A stretch of 64,000 nucleotides of DNA. Source: Bacteroidales bacterium. GTDB lineage: Bacteria; Bacteroidota; Bacteroidia; Bacteroidales; F082. Positions within the stretch are counted from its first letter, which is position 1; each line of letters begins with the position of its first letter. The stretch spans positions 124,001 through 188,000 of the forward strand of contig JANJUV010000007.1 of NCBI GenBank assembly GCA_024710405.1, given 5' to 3'. A program made the translations under genes and the position numbers. Below are positions 31,665 to 42,732 of this stretch, one piece after another. The notes beneath the pieces were generated by a model that was not told the DNA's origin, ran no database searches, and was given only the letters and a program-made list of their open reading frames with translations.

Positions 31665-34187
31665 TTATAACTCATTTTCAGAAGTTTCCACCTCAGTTTC
31701 TGCCACACCGGAAGATTCTGCTGAAAGCTCATCTTCTTCATTCATCTTTTTAACCTTGGTAACAGCAGCGATCTCATCACCGGCTCTCAGGTCTATAAGT
31801 TTCACACCTTGTGTTGCTCTACCCATTACCCTTAGCTGGGCCACTCCAATTCTGATTAGTACCCCTGATTTATTGATAATCATCAGATCATCATCATCTT
31901 CAACGTCTTTAATAGCAATCAGGTTCCCTGTTTTTTCTGTAATGTTAATGGTTTTTACGCCTTTTCCGCCTCTGTTGGTTACGCGGTAATCTATCAGCTG
32001 CGACCTTTTTCCGAATCCTTTCTCCGATACCACAAGCACATCTGATTGTTCGTCTCCAAGACAAATCATGCCAACAACCTCGTCCGAAGTGCCTGCAAGC
32101 GTAATTCCTTTAACACCTGAAGCATTGCGCCCCATCGGACGAACTGTTGACTCATTAAATCTTATTGCCCTTCCTGATCTCAATGCCATCAGCACCTCAT
32201 TATATCCGTTTGTCAACCTGGCTTCAAGCAGTTCGTCTCCTTCCCTGACGGTAATGGCGTTAATACCATTTTGTCGCGGACGAGAATAGGCTTCCAGACT
32301 GGTTTTCTTAATGATTCCCTGTCTTGTACACAATATAATGAAGTTATTGTCAATATAATCCTGATCCTTCAGGTTGGCTACATTGATAAATGCCTTTACC
32401 TTATCTGTCTGTTCAATATTGATCAGGTTTTGAATTGCCCTTCCTTTTGAGGTTTTGGTTCCTTCAGGAATCTCATAAACCCTCATCCAGAAGCATTTGC
32501 CCTTCTCAGTAAACAACAGTATATAATTGTGGTTTGTAGCAACAAAAAGGTGTTCGATGAAGTCTTCATCACGGGCCTCAGAACCTTTTGCACCCTTGCC
32601 TCCCCTGCTCTGACGTCTATATTCACTTAACGCAGTACGTTTTATATATCCAAGATGAGATATTGTAACTACAACAGGTTCGTCAGGGATTAGGTCTTCC
32701 ATGCGCATTTCATCAGCTGCATAAACAATTGTAGATCTGGCTTCATCACCAAACTTCTCTTTCAAACCTCTTAATTCTTCTTTGATTATGTCGAAACGCA
32801 GAACTTCATCAGAGAGAATGTTATTAAGCTGTTGAATTAGTTTCAGCAATTCATCATATTCCGCTTTGAGCTTGTCAATCTCTAGCCCGGTCAAGCGTTG
32901 CAAACGCATATCGAGAATTGCTTTTGCTTGAATTTCAGATAGTTCAAAGCGCATCATAAGGCTGTTCTTCGCATCTTCCGGTGTTTTGGATGCTTTGATC
33001 AGCTCTATCACTTCGTCAATATTGTTCAGCGCAATGAGCAAGCCTTCAAGAATATGCGCCCGCTTTAAAGCTTCGCTCAGTTCAAACTTGGTCCTGCGTA
33101 CTACTACCTCGTGCCGGTGTTCGACATAATAATGGATCAGGTCTTTCAGGTTGAGTGTTTTAGGTCTGCCGTTTACCAATGCCACATTGTTGACACTGAA
33201 TGCTGTCTGCAACGGAGTCATTTGATACAGTTTGTTCAGAACAACATTGGATACGGCATCACGTTTAAGCTCGTAAACAATTCGCATTCCGTTTCTGTCC
33301 GATTCGTCTCGTATATCCGAAATTCCTTCCAATTTTTTATCATTGACGAGATCAGCAGTCTTTTTGATCATCTCAGCCTTGTTCACCTGATAAGGTACTG
33401 AGGTTACAATTATCCATTCTTTTCCATTATGTTCCTCAATAGTAGCTTCCCCGCGCATGACAATACGTCCTCTTCCGGTTTCAAATGCTTCGCGCACTCC
33501 TTCATAACCATAAATAATCCCTCCTGTAGGAAAATCAGGGGCTTTGACAAACTGCATCAGTTCTGCAACCGTTATCTCACGATTGTCGATATATGCCATA
33601 ATGCCATCAACAACTTCAGACAGATTATGAGGTGCCATATTAGTGGCCATCCCGACAGCAATACCACTTGCTCCGTTAACAAGAAGGTTTGGCAGTAATG
33701 CAGGCAATACGGTTGGTTCGCTGAGCGAATCATCAAAATTCAATTGAAAATCAACCGTTTCTTTATCAATATCAGCCAACATTTCTTCGGCAATCTTTCG
33801 AAGTCGGGCTTCGGTGTAACGCATGGCTGCGGGGCTGTCGCCGTCGATGGAGCCAAAGTTACCTTGCCCGTCCACCAAAGGATAGCGCAAAGACCAGTCC
33901 TGTGCCATGCGCACCATAGCATCATACACTGAGGAATCACCATGGGGATGGTATTTACCCAGCACCTCCCCTACAATTCTTGCCGATTTCTTATAAGGCC
34001 TGTTTGATAAAACACCCAGCTCTAGCATTCCGAAAAGTACACGACGGTGCACTGGTTTTAGTCCATCACGGACATCTGGCAAGGCTCGGCTTACGATGAC
34101 CGACATCGAATAATCGATGTAGGCCGATTTCATCTGATTCTCTATATTTACCTTGACAATCTTTTCTCCTTCAAAAACCTCTTCCAT
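31665..34187 (-). CDS. gyrA: DNA gyrase subunit A
   Basis: The 840-residue protein is full length. The winged-helix active site contains Tyr124 in AMRYTEARL, the cleavage nucleophile. The GyrA box reads [10 protein letters not shown] (consensus QRRGGKG), needed for DNA wrapping by the C-terminal beta-pinwheel. The C-terminal ~30 residues are acidic. In the quinolone-resistance region the motif is [10 protein letters not shown] (81-89 area), with Ser85 and Asp89 at the positions of E. coli Ser83 and Asp87, both wild-type. It introduces negative supercoils together with GyrB, which is not in this window. Confidence 0.97.
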   Translation of the reverse strand: MEEVFEGEKIVKVNIENQMKSAYIDYSMSVIVSRALPDVRDGLKPVHRRVLFGMLELGVLSNRPYKKSARIVGEVLGKYHPHGDSSVYDAMVRMAQDWSLRYPLVDGQGNFGSIDGDSPAAMRYTEARLRKIAEEMLADIDKETVDFQLNFDDSLSEPTVLPALLPNLLVNGASGIAVGMATNMAPHNLSEVVDGIMAYIDNREITVAELMQFVKAPDFPTGGIIYGYEGVREAFETGRGRIVMRGEATIEEHNGKEWIIVTSVPYQVNKAEMIKKTADLVNDKKLEGISDIRDESDRNGMRIVYELKRDAVSNVVLNKLYQMTPLQTAFSVNNVALVNGRPKTLNLKDLIHYYVEHRHEVVVRRTKFELSEALKRAHILEGLLIALNNIDEVIELIKASKTPEDAKNSLMMRFELSEIQAKAILDMRLQRLTGLEIDKLKAEYDELLKLIQQLNNILSDEVLRFDIIKEELRGLKEKFGDEARSTIVYAADEMRMEDLIPDEPVVVTISHLGYIKRTALSEYRRQSRGGKGAKGSEARDEDFIEHLFVATNHNYILLFTEKGKCFWMRVYEIPEGTKTSKGRAIQNLINIEQTDKVKAFINVANLKDQDYIDNNFIILCTRQGIIKKTSLEAYSRPRQNGINAITVREGDELLEARLTNGYNEVLMALRSGRAIRFNESTVRPMGRNASGVKGITLAGTSDEVVGMICLGDEQSDVLVVSEKGFGKRSQLIDYRVTNRGGKGVKTINITEKTGNLIAIKDVEDDDDLMIINKSGVLIRIGVAQLRVMGRATQGVKLIDLRAGDEIAAVTKVKKMNEEDELSAESSGVAETEVETSENEL

Positions 34188-34585
34188 TCAGTATATTAGT
34201 ATTTTACGCTTTCGTTTGTAAATAATGTGCAAAAATAGCAAAATTAAACGCACCTATATAAGCATCATGGTTGTTTATTATCAACCAGAACTGTCAAACA
34301 ATCATTTGTTACTTAAGGAGTCGGATAGGGCGGTTAAAACAAAAGTATTATAAGTGTATCAATTTGTTTTTAAAGTATATACGCATTAACGGATAGCTTT
34401 CGGCGAAGCTCTTCAGGTTTCTATGCAACCAAAAGTCAACAGAATTGTGTTAATAAATAACACTTACGAACAAAGATGGACTGATTTTTGTTGTTACCTT
34501 TGAATTTAGGCTGACCATTAATTATGATGGTCAAAATTGAGCTAATTATCAATACGTTACAATACCACAGAAGTTATACCATAAT
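34188..34585. other. Divergent intergenic region between gyrA and clpC
   Basis: No gene is seen. Minus-strand boxes TATTTTTG (34237-34230) and TAATTTTG (34246-34239) fit a gyrA promoter with a 40-50 base leader. The plus-strand box TACCTTTG (34495-34502) fits clpC, giving a ~75-base leader that holds the small inverted repeat GACCAT/ATGGTC near 34513-34533. I see no CIRCE or other known heat-shock operator. Confidence 0.55.
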
Positions 34586-37135
34586 ATGGACGCTAAATTT
34601 TCTCCACGTGTCAGGGACATTTTGACCTACAGCCATGAAGAAGCCGTCAGACTAGGCAACAATTACATTGGCCTGGAGCACTTGTTTCTGGGAATGGTCA
34701 GGGATGGTGAAGGGAAAGCCCTGCAACTGCTTAAATACTTAGGAATCAATATTGATCATTTCAAACGTAAGATAGAGGATACGATACGGAATCCCGACAA
34801 AGTAAACGGGAATCTGACCAATATACCATTGATGAAGCAAACTGAGCGTGCCCTTAAATTTACATATATTGTTGCCAAAGAGTTTAAAAGTGATGTGATT
34901 CATACCGAACATTTGCTGATGGCCATACTAAGAGATAAGAGCAATATGATTACACAATATCTTGAAAAAGAAGGTGTTGACTTTGCATCATTCAAGAATG
35001 AACTGATGTTAATGACCGCCTCGGAAGACGAACCAGAGCAAGGTTTTGATGCGCCAAGAGCAGAGCATCCTGGTGAGTCGGCCGATGAAGATGACGACCC
35101 GAGGCAATCTGTTGGAAGTAGCAAAAAACCTGGGGACTCCAAATCAAAGACACCTGTGCTTGATAATTTTGGAAGAGACCTGACCCGCGCGGCAGAAGAA
35201 AACAGACTCGACCCGATAGTTGGCCGGGAGCAAGAGCTGCAGCGTGTTGCACAGATACTCAGCAGACGAAAAAAGAACAACCCAATACTAATAGGTGAGC
35301 CCGGTGTGGGAAAATCTGCAATTGCTGAAGGACTTGCCTTGCGGATTGTTCAGCGTAAAGTCAGCAGAGCATTATTCAACAAAAGAATTATTATGCTCGA
35401 TCTCGCTTCACTCGTCGCAGGAACGAAATACCGCGGACAGTTTGAAGAGCGAATGAAAGCTGTGTTGAATGAACTGGAGAAAAACCCTGACATTATCCTG
35501 TTTATCGACGAAATTCACACTATTGTCGGTGCTGGTAACGCAAGTGGCTCCCTTGATGCATCTAACATGTTCAAACCTGCCCTTGCCAGAGGCGAACTGC
35601 AATGCATCGGTGCAACAACGCTTGATGAATACAGACAATATATTGAAAAGGATGGTGCGTTGGAGCGGAGATTCCAGAAAATACTTGTTGATCCAACTTC
35701 CCCTGAAGAAACCTTTGAAATTCTGAACAACATTAAGGAGAAATATGAAGATCACCATCTTGTCAAATACACACCCGAAGCTATTTCGGCATGTGTAAAA
35801 CTTACCAGCAGGTATATGTCGGATCGTTTTCTCCCCGACAAGGCCATTGATGCACTTGATGAAGCAGGTGCCAGAGTTCATATCAACAATATTCACGTGC
35901 CGGTTGAAGTCATAAACATCGAAAACGAAATCGAAGAAACCAGGCAGAAAAAGAATAAGGCAATACAGATTCAAAAGTTCGAAGAAGCAGCAATGTTTCG
36001 CGACAACGAAAGAAAACTATCTGAATTGCTGGAACAGGCCAAACGCCGTTGGGAAGAAGAGTCACGAATACACCGTGAAATGGTTACCGAAGAAAACGTT
36101 GCCGAAGTGGTGGCCATGATGACTGGAATTCCGGTACAGCGGATTGCCCAAAACGAGAGTGACCGTCTTATAAATATGGAGCACGAACTGGAAGATGCCG
36201 TAATCGGACAAAACGAGGCTATAAAAAAGGTGGTCAAAGCGATACGCAGAAATCGTGCCGGCCTCAAAGATCCCAGTAAACCTATCGGAACATTCATTTT
36301 CCTTGGCCCGACCGGAGTGGGGAAAACTTATCTGGCAAAAGTTTTAGCCAAATATCTGTTCGATACTGAGGATGCGCTTGTACGGATCGACATGAGTGAA
36401 TACATGGAAAAATTTGCTGTGTCAAGACTTGTAGGTGCTCCTCCCGGATATGTAGGCTACGAAGAAGGTGGTCAGCTTACTGAGAAAGTCAGGCGCAAGC
36501 CCTACTCCATTGTTCTGCTCGACGAAATTGAAAAGGCTCATCCCGATGTGTTCCACCTATTGCTGCAGGTTCTTGATGACGGAGTGCTGACAGACAGCCT
36601 TGGTCGCAGGGTTGACTTCAAAAATACAATTGTCATTATGACCTCCAACATCGGATCAAGACAGTTGAAGGATTTCGGACAAGGAGTTGGTTTTGGCACT
36701 TCGGCAAAGAAAAACGCCAAAGCCACGTTTGCACAAGGTGTTATCGAAAACGCACTGAGAAAATCATTTGCTCCCGAATTCCTGAACAGAATTGATGATG
36801 TGGTGATTTTCGAGTCACTCGAACGAAATGATATTCACAAGATTATCGACATTGAATTGAAGCATTTGTATAAGAGGGTTGAAGAGATGGGTTACACCCT
36901 GCAGCTTACTGAAAAAGCAAAGGATTTCATTGTCGAAAAGGGATGGGATGAGCAATTTGGTGCACGGCCACTAAAGCGCTCGATTCAGAAATATGTAGAA
37001 GATTCATTGGCTGAAGAAATCATCAAAACCAAGCTACATGAAGGTGATGTGATCCTGCTTGACTATTTAGAAGAGAGCGGTGAAATGGCTGTTAAAATTA
37101 ATCCTAAAACTGAGGATATGGCCTTAACTCCGTAA
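34586..37135 (+). CDS. clpC: ATP-dependent Clp protease ATP-binding subunit ClpC
   Basis: The protein (849 residues) has two Clp_N repeats (~1-150), a linker rich in Asp, Ser and Pro, AAA+ domain 1 with GEPGVGKSA (~236) and FIDEIH, a UVR-type middle segment ([20 protein letters not shown], ~462-481), and AAA+ domain 2 with GPTGVGKT (~574) and [16 protein letters not shown] loop near residue 700 fits the ClpP-docking loop. It unfolds proteins and feeds them to ClpP. Absence of a ClpP gene next door is normal in this phylum. A strong terminator follows. Confidence 0.96.
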   Translation: MDAKFSPRVRDILTYSHEEAVRLGNNYIGLEHLFLGMVRDGEGKALQLLKYLGINIDHFKRKIEDTIRNPDKVNGNLTNIPLMKQTERALKFTYIVAKEFKSDVIHTEHLLMAILRDKSNMITQYLEKEGVDFASFKNELMLMTASEDEPEQGFDAPRAEHPGESADEDDDPRQSVGSSKKPGDSKSKTPVLDNFGRDLTRAAEENRLDPIVGREQELQRVAQILSRRKKNNPILIGEPGVGKSAIAEGLALRIVQRKVSRALFNKRIIMLDLASLVAGTKYRGQFEERMKAVLNELEKNPDIILFIDEIHTIVGAGNASGSLDASNMFKPALARGELQCIGATTLDEYRQYIEKDGALERRFQKILVDPTSPEETFEILNNIKEKYEDHHLVKYTPEAISACVKLTSRYMSDRFLPDKAIDALDEAGARVHINNIHVPVEVINIENEIEETRQKKNKAIQIQKFEEAAMFRDNERKLSELLEQAKRRWEEESRIHREMVTEENVAEVVAMMTGIPVQRIAQNESDRLINMEHELEDAVIGQNEAIKKVVKAIRRNRAGLKDPSKPIGTFIFLGPTGVGKTYLAKVLAKYLFDTEDALVRIDMSEYMEKFAVSRLVGAPPGYVGYEEGGQLTEKVRRKPYSIVLLDEIEKAHPDVFHLLLQVLDDGVLTDSLGRRVDFKNTIVIMTSNIGSRQLKDFGQGVGFGTSAKKNAKATFAQGVIENALRKSFAPEFLNRIDDVVIFESLERNDIHKIIDIELKHLYKRVEEMGYTLQLTEKAKDFIVEKGWDEQFGARPLKRSIQKYVEDSLAEEIIKTKLHEGDVILLDYLEESGEMAVKINPKTEDMALTP

Positions 37136-37164
37136 AAGCTTATCCATTATTATCGTGATATTTC

Positions 37165-37199
37165 AGACAAAACCGGGCAATACCCGGTTTTGTCTCTTT
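37165..37199 (+). terminator. Terminator after clpC
   Basis: AGACAAAACCGGG, loop CAATA, CCCGGTTTTGTCT and a T-rich tail: a 13-bp perfect stem 30 bases after the clpC stop. Confidence 0.87.
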
Positions 37200-37307
37200 A
37201 AGGCCTCGTCCTCTCTTTAGTGTATTCATATGTCGGGTTAGTTGTATAAATTATGACAGAATTTGACTAAGTTTGCCGCCAATTTCTAACATATATACAT
37301 ATATTCA

Positions 37308-39086
37308 ATGAGCACGAAAGCAGTCTTAAAAGGGGGAGAATTCCTGTTGAAGGAAGTTGATTTTCAGGATATTTTTATTCCGGAACAATTTGATGAAGAA
37401 ACGCGGATGATCGCTGACACCTGTCGTGATTTTCTGGAAACCGAAGTATTTCCTAATCTGGACAGAATAGACAAACAGGAAGACGGTCTGATGGCTTCAT
37501 TACTGAAAAAAGCAGGTGAATTAGGGCTGTTGGGGTTATCCATACCCGAAGAACTGGGAGGGTTTGAACAGTCGTTTCTAAACATAATGAAAGCAAATGA
37601 AGCACTGGGATCAGGTTATTCCTATTCAGTGGCCATCATGGCGCATACCGGAATCGGAACACTGCCCATATTATACTATGGAAATGAAGAACAGAAAGCA
37701 AAGTACATTCCGCAACTCGCCAGTGGCGAATTGATGGCAGCATACTGCCTCACCGAACCGGGCGCTGGCTCAGATGCCAATTCGGGCCGCACACGTGCCG
37801 TTTTGTCAGCCGATGGAAAGCATTATATTCTCAATGGTCAGAAAATGTGGATCACCAACGGAGGTTTTGCCGACGTTCAGACTGTTTTCGCCAAGATCGA
37901 CAACGACAGGGTGCTGAGCGCATTCATCGTTGAAAGAGCCTGGGAAGGTGTAAGCATGAATCCTGAAGAGAAGAAGATGGGAATCAAAGGTTCCTCGACA
38001 CGTCAGATATTCTACAACGATGTTAAAGTACCGGTCGAAAACCTGCTTGGAAAAAGAGGCGAAGGATTCAGGATTGCGTTGAATATTCTGCATCTGGGTC
38101 GCATAAAACTGGCTGCAACGGTAATTGGAGGTGCAAAACGGGCCATACTCCACTCAGTGAATTATGCCAACGAACGCAAACAGTTTGGTAAAGCCATTGC
38201 TGAATTCGGAGCCATCAAACACAAACTTGCACAACAGGTAGTTAAAACTTTTGCTACCGAATCAGCCGTGTACCGCGCCAGCAAAGACATTCAGGATACC
38301 ATTCTTTCTATGAAATCCTCAGGTGTACAGCATGGATTGGCCAATATTGAAGGTGTTGCCGACTACGCCATTGAATGCGCACTAATGAAAGTTTATGGAT
38401 CCGAAACACTGGATTATGTAGTTGATGAGGCAGTACAGATTTACGGAGGGATGGGTTTCTCGTCTGAAACCCCTGTTGACCGAGCCTACCGCGATTCACG
38501 TATCAACCGTATTTTTGAAGGAACCAATGAAATCAACAGACTTCTGGCTGTTGATGCACTCCTGAAAAGGGGCATGAAGAACGAATTCAACCTGTTTGAG
38601 AAAGCCAGACATGTTTCGGATCGTCCTGAATGGGTTGAAAATGTGTCAGGACCCGGATATGACGAAGCAAAGGCAGCACTTGTCAGGAACCTGAAAAACG
38701 CAATACTGATGCTTATACCCGGTATTTCGGAAGCCTTTGGACGGAAGTTGGCTGATGAAGAAGAAGTGCTGATGAACATTTCAGATATGATGATGCAGGT
38801 GTATGCCCTTGAATCAACGGCATTGAGGGTGAAGAAACTCGCTACTATGAAAAGTCAGGAGGAGATGAGTATCTACAGAGATATTCTCGATGTTCTTTCT
38901 GTGGATTGTGCTGCAGTTGTTCAGAAATCAGGCAAAGACGCCATCATGTCATTTGCACCGGCGGAACAACAAATCGGAATGCTTGATATATTATCGAAAC
39001 GTTGTTTTGTGCAGCCGGTTAATATTAAAGATGCCCGCAGGAGAATTGCCGAAAAACTGATCGAAGATAACCAGTATAGTTTTTGA
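37308..39086 (+). CDS. Acyl-CoA dehydrogenase with C-terminal extension
   Basis: The first ~410 residues are an acyl-CoA dehydrogenase: AYCLTEPGAGSDA at ~145-157 and MWITNGG near 181 bind FAD and substrate, and YGGMGFSSETPVDRAYRD with IFEGTNEINR (~384-418) carries the catalytic Glu. An extra ~180-residue helical C-terminal part follows, as in VLCAD/ACAD9-like and FadE-type enzymes, where it aids dimerisation or membrane contact. It oxidises fatty acyl-CoA to the enoyl form, passing electrons to ETF. The chain length is not determined by the sequence. Confidence 0.92.
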   Translation: MSTKAVLKGGEFLLKEVDFQDIFIPEQFDEETRMIADTCRDFLETEVFPNLDRIDKQEDGLMASLLKKAGELGLLGLSIPEELGGFEQSFLNIMKANEALGSGYSYSVAIMAHTGIGTLPILYYGNEEQKAKYIPQLASGELMAAYCLTEPGAGSDANSGRTRAVLSADGKHYILNGQKMWITNGGFADVQTVFAKIDNDRVLSAFIVERAWEGVSMNPEEKKMGIKGSSTRQIFYNDVKVPVENLLGKRGEGFRIALNILHLGRIKLAATVIGGAKRAILHSVNYANERKQFGKAIAEFGAIKHKLAQQVVKTFATESAVYRASKDIQDTILSMKSSGVQHGLANIEGVADYAIECALMKVYGSETLDYVVDEAVQIYGGMGFSSETPVDRAYRDSRINRIFEGTNEINRLLAVDALLKRGMKNEFNLFEKARHVSDRPEWVENVSGPGYDEAKAALVRNLKNAILMLIPGISEAFGRKLADEEEVLMNISDMMMQVYALESTALRVKKLATMKSQEEMSIYRDILDVLSVDCAAVVQKSGKDAIMSFAPAEQQIGMLDILSKRCFVQPVNIKDARRRIAEKLIEDNQYSF

Positions 39087-39116
39087 CAACCGCATTATTA
39101 TCAGCTTCACATAAAA

Positions 39117-39151
39117 AAAGACCCCTTCGACATTTGCCGGAGGGGTCTTTT
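39117..39151. terminator. Bidirectional terminator between two acyl-CoA dehydrogenase genes
   Basis: AAAGACCCCT and AGGGGTCTTT form a 10-bp stem flanked by A-run and T-run; the loop can form an inner CGA/CGG-type extension. It serves both convergent genes. Confidence 0.85.
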
Positions 39152-39169
39152 GCTGTTTTGGTTATTCAA

Positions 39170-40312
39170 TTACTTTAAAATACTTTTGGAGATCACCACA
39201 CGCTGAATCTGGTTTGTTCCTTCATAGATCTGACACAACTTAGCATCGCGCATCATTTTTTCAACCATAAACTCTGTGCTGTAACCTTCGCCGCCCATCA
39301 CCTGAACCGCATCGGTGGTGACTTTCATACCTACATCGGAGGCATACATTTTCGACATGGCCGATAATTTGCTGGCTGCTTTCAATCCGTTATCGTAAGC
39401 CCAGGCAGCATACCAGGTCATCAGACGCGCAGCCTCAACTTCGGTTGCCATGTCGGCAAGCATAAAGCTTACGCCCTGGTTAGCTGTTATCGGTGCACCA
39501 AACTGAATACGGTTTTTGGCCCAATGTAAAGCAGTTTCGTATGCCGCTCTGGCATTACCTACACTGAGTGCAGCAACACCGGTGCGCGTGCGGTCGAAGG
39601 TTTTCATGGCAATCAGAAAACCTGTGCCCTCATCCCCCAGCCTGTTGTTTTCTGGAATTTCAACATCATGGAAGATAAACTCGTTTTGTACAGATGCCTT
39701 CTGCCCCATTTTTTGCAGACGTGGTTTCAGTTCAACACCGGGGGAATCGGTTGGCACGACGAATGCAGTCAGGCTTCGTGCTCCTTTCTCCGGATTGGTT
39801 AATGCAAAAACAGTAATAAATGAGGATGCCTCTCCATTTGTTATGTAACGTTTATGTCCGTTAAGAATGTATTTGTCACCTTTTTTGATGGCTGTGGATT
39901 TAATTCCTGCCACATCCGAACCTGCATTGGGCTCTGTGAGCGCATAAGCCGCAACAGCTTTTTTCTCATTGATGAGTCCAAAAAAACGTTTCTGCTGTTC
40001 CTCATTTGCTGCAAGATACAGGGGAGTCAGCGCAAGAGTATTGGCGTCAATGCAAATACCGATACCGATGCAGCCAGCACCCAATTCTTCGGAGGCCACT
40101 GCACCGTCAAGGATGCTGTAATCGCTACCGCCAAATTTTGCGGGCATAGGACCATTCATGATCCCTTCGTTATATGCTGCCTTCACCACTTCCCATGGGA
40201 ATTCGGCTAATTGGTCGTATTTCAGACGGTTGGGCACAATCCAACGGTTTGCGAAATCGCGATACTTCTCCTGAATCTCTAATTGCCGGTTGTCGAGAGT
40301 AAATCCAATCAT
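39170..40312 (-). CDS. Acyl-CoA dehydrogenase, short-chain type
   Basis: The protein has 380 residues, the normal length for homotetrameric acyl-CoA dehydrogenases. Motifs are AYALTEPNAGSDVAG (~120-134), RYITNGE (~158-164) and VMGGEGYSTEFMVEKMMRD with IYEGTNQIQR (~340-372), the latter holding the catalytic Glu. It is most like butyryl/glutaryl-type enzymes and would feed electrons to ETF during fatty acid or amino acid breakdown. On the minus strand TTTG, 19 to 20 bases and TACATTTG (40356-40349) form a good promoter 37 bases upstream. Confidence 0.93.
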   Translation of the reverse strand: MIGFTLDNRQLEIQEKYRDFANRWIVPNRLKYDQLAEFPWEVVKAAYNEGIMNGPMPAKFGGSDYSILDGAVASEELGAGCIGIGICIDANTLALTPLYLAANEEQQKRFFGLINEKKAVAAYALTEPNAGSDVAGIKSTAIKKGDKYILNGHKRYITNGEASSFITVFALTNPEKGARSLTAFVVPTDSPGVELKPRLQKMGQKASVQNEFIFHDVEIPENNRLGDEGTGFLIAMKTFDRTRTGVAALSVGNARAAYETALHWAKNRIQFGAPITANQGVSFMLADMATEVEAARLMTWYAAWAYDNGLKAASKLSAMSKMYASDVGMKVTTDAVQVMGGEGYSTEFMVEKMMRDAKLCQIYEGTNQIQRVVISKSILK

Positions 40313-40718
40313 TGTTTTAAGGTTTATAGTTTAGTTCTGATGAAAGAGCAAATGTAGGCACAAAACAACTTATTTCCAAAAACGATTTTTAAGCTATTAC
40401 TAAAAAAAATACCTTTATCCGAAAGTTCCGGATCAGGCTGCCATATGGTCATCTTAAGATTAATAACTTCAGTATGTTGAAAAAATTAGATAGGACACAG
40501 ATGGGCAGCCACAATTTTTTTGTATTTTTATCAAAAAGCACTATCACTCACTAAGTGACTTCTTGACTTTCCGTTTTTTGGAATTTGTTGTAAAATTTGG
40601 ATTTTTACGATCTTCTATGTGAAAAGAAAGATGATTCTAATGCGTTGATATATAATTATATATATTGTTTGGCACACAGATTGTTATACTTCGATCAAAG
40701 ATAAAAACTTCACGAAAT
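40313..40718. other. Intergenic region upstream of the LruC gene array
   Basis: No gene is seen. The left part carries the minus-strand promoter of the acyl-CoA dehydrogenase gene (TACATTTG at 40356-40349). The remainder is AT-rich, with an alternating AT stretch at 40649-40665 just before the first lipoprotein gene. A possible plus-strand promoter for the array (TTTGG at 40668, TACTTCGA at 40687) has poor spacing. Confidence 0.5.
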
Positions 40719-41078
40719 ATGAAAAAAATAATCCTTTTAAGCGTACTTGGTCTGGCGGTATTGTTTTCTTCCTGTAGAAAGGACATGGACAATAAGCCAA
40801 CCACACCTCCTACTATGGAAGAGCTTGAGATACCGGCTGATTTCGATTGGAAAACCATAAAGGACTTCCAATTGACCCTTACCGGTTATGCCAACAGCAT
40901 AGTTGAGGTTTCCTCTCCTGAAGGTGTTGTTTATCAGAAAGTTTTTCTGACCCGAAACGAACCTTATACCATGAAACTCACTGTTCCTACATATGAGCAG
41001 TCTGTCAGACTGAAATATATGGGACAAAATATCGAGTTGCAGTTAAGCACAACCAACATTGAGTACACCTTTAATTAA
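40719..41078 (+). CDS. Small lipoprotein of LruC unit 1
   Basis: The ATG at 40719 places a lipoprotein signal at the N-terminus (LSVLGLAVLFSSC, lipidated Cys ~20, then RKD). The mature protein (~100 residues) starts with a Pro/Thr-rich linker, then ELEIPADFDWKTIKD and a small beta domain ending in TMKLTVPTYEQSVRLKYMG. The motif FDWKTxK resembles the N-terminal segment of LruC proteins in other Bacteroidota. Here it is a separate gene, ten bases before the LruC gene. Role: probably a membrane-anchored partner of the large protein (inference). Confidence 0.8.
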   Translation: MKKIILLSVLGLAVLFSSCRKDMDNKPTTPPTMEELEIPADFDWKTIKDFQLTLTGYANSIVEVSSPEGVVYQKVFLTRNEPYTMKLTVPTYEQSVRLKYMGQNIELQLSTTNIEYTFN

Positions 41079-41088
41079 GGCAATCAAC

Positions 41089-42525
41089 ATGAAAACAATG
41101 AATCAATTCAGAAATTTCACCATTGTCGCTGCTATGCTGATGCTGATCTTTGGATCAGTTTCTGCTCATGCAGTGGTAGTGGTTTGTGAAATTACAAAAG
41201 TAAATGGTGGTGGTTTTACCACTACCATAGAATCTGTGACCTGCAACCCAAACGAAACACATACTATTGTGCTCAGGGTTGAACATAACGGTTGCGGAGG
41301 TCCTAGCTGTAAATCACTTTCGCATTACTCGGTGCAGGCAACCCCCGGCACATACAGCGATATCAGTGTGGAAGTTATATCGGGATCAATGAACTATGGT
41401 AATATTGATTTGGGACCAAATCTCGGAGTTGATCCTTTTCAGGGATTTAAGATCGACAATACTTCCGGAATTGGCGGTGGAAATGCAGGAGTGTTTACAA
41501 TTACCTATACCCTTTCCGGCCCGCTTCAGCAACAGATGGTTTCAGCCAAAGCCGGAACCAGCGGACAGTTTGCCACCTTTACTGTTGAAGACTTTGAATA
41601 TGTGATGAACTGTGCCGGTACTACCTGCGATGGTGGCGGAAACGACACTGATGGAGATGGATGCAACGATGATGAAGACGATTATCCGACCGACCCCGAC
41701 CGCTGCACCGACAACTTCTTCCCTGCCAATGGTTATGGCACACTTGCTTACGAAGACCTTTGGCCCGGCAAAGGTGACTACGATTTTAACGACCTCGTAC
41801 TGGATTATGAGTTCCAAGTTGTCACCAACTCACAAAATTACGTGGTGGAAATGTTCGGAACATTCATTATCAAAGCCTTTGGTGCTTCCTATGAAAATGG
41901 GTTCGGTTTCCAGCTTGAAGGACCTATCGATCCTGAAGATCTAACCGTCACAGGTTATTCACTCACCGAAAATTACATCACTCTGCTTTCTAACGGAACC
42001 GAGGCCGGACAATCTAAACCTGTAGTAATTGTTTATGATAACGCTTATAATCAGATGCAATGGCCAGGCGTTGGTATTGGAGTAAACACTGAGCTAAACA
42101 TGCCTTACATAACTCCTGACACATTAAACATCACCATTGGATTCCCTGCTGACACCTATACTTATGAGGATCTCAATATCGGAGGTTTTAATCCCTTTAT
42201 CATTGTGAATCAAAACCGGGGTGTTGAAGTACACCTTCCTGATTATGTTCCAACAGACCTGGCTGACCAGACACTGTTTGGCACTATGGAAGACTACAGC
42301 AATCCTGCGCAGGGAACCTATTACAAAACCGACAACAATCTTCCATGGGCGATTCATATCTATGAGAGTTTTTATTATCCCATAGAGAAACAACTTGTTC
42401 TCCTCGCCCATCTTAAGTTTGCCGAATGGGCAACCAGTGGCGGAGTGCTCTTCCCCGATTGGTACAAAAATCTTTCAGGATACAGAAACAACGACCTCAT
42501 ATATCCTGTGCCGGTACAAGACTGA
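41089..42525 (+). CDS. Secreted LruC-domain protein of unit 1, with calcium-binding-like motif
   Basis: The start at 41089 follows the lipoprotein stop and begins a signal peptide (~1-28, ending VSAHA). A Cys-containing beta domain (~30-185) is unrecognised. Next comes DTDGDGCNDDEDDYPTDPD (~187-205), a thrombospondin type 3/EF-hand-like repeat expected to bind calcium. The LruC domain runs from ~208 to the end: GTLAYEDLWPGKGDYDFNDL, NGFGFQLEG, and WATSGGVLFPDWYKN near the C-terminus. No type IX secretion signal is visible. It is the shortest of the three array proteins (478 residues). Confidence 0.82.
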   Translation: MKTMNQFRNFTIVAAMLMLIFGSVSAHAVVVVCEITKVNGGGFTTTIESVTCNPNETHTIVLRVEHNGCGGPSCKSLSHYSVQATPGTYSDISVEVISGSMNYGNIDLGPNLGVDPFQGFKIDNTSGIGGGNAGVFTITYTLSGPLQQQMVSAKAGTSGQFATFTVEDFEYVMNCAGTTCDGGGNDTDGDGCNDDEDDYPTDPDRCTDNFFPANGYGTLAYEDLWPGKGDYDFNDLVLDYEFQVVTNSQNYVVEMFGTFIIKAFGASYENGFGFQLEGPIDPEDLTVTGYSLTENYITLLSNGTEAGQSKPVVIVYDNAYNQMQWPGVGIGVNTELNMPYITPDTLNITIGFPADTYTYEDLNIGGFNPFIIVNQNRGVEVHLPDYVPTDLADQTLFGTMEDYSNPAQGTYYKTDNNLPWAIHIYESFYYPIEKQLVLLAHLKFAEWATSGGVLFPDWYKNLSGYRNNDLIYPVPVQD

Positions 42526-42546
42526 TATACATTTTCTTACAAAAGA

Positions 42547-42580
42547 AAAGCTGTCAGTGTGAAACTGCAGCTTTTTTTTT
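42547..42580 (+). terminator. Terminator after LruC unit 1
   Basis: AAGCTGTCAG and CTGCAGCTT form a hairpin (one mismatch) followed by nine T, 21 bases after the stop of the unit 1 LruC gene. Confidence 0.8.
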
Positions 42581-42732
42581 GATTTAGCACAATCGACTAC
42601 TGTTGCAATAATTGGACAAACTGTTCCAAAACGGGAAAATATTGATGTCAATTTAACTCTTATATCTTTTAAAATAAGACACATGTATACATTGGCATAT
42701 ATTTTGATATTCAATTGAAAAATTACTAAATC

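Noticed and set aside
31665-34187. Quinolone-resistance substitution in gyrA
   Set aside because: The positions equal to E. coli Ser83 and Asp87 are Ser85 and Asp89, both wild-type.
34188-34585. Heat-shock operator or riboswitch between gyrA and clpC
   Set aside because: No CIRCE inverted repeat, CtsR-like direct repeat or known riboswitch core was found. Only ordinary promoters and a small hairpin are seen.
35408-35974. 188-codon minus-strand frame within clpC
   Set aside because: It is the antisense of a well-conserved AAA+ domain, and the product has an unlikely Cys/Phe-rich composition.
40649-40665. Alternating AT stretch as a possible origin or special structure
   Set aside because: It is short and lies before a lipoprotein gene; AT-rich leaders are common here. 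No DnaA-box cluster is nearby.
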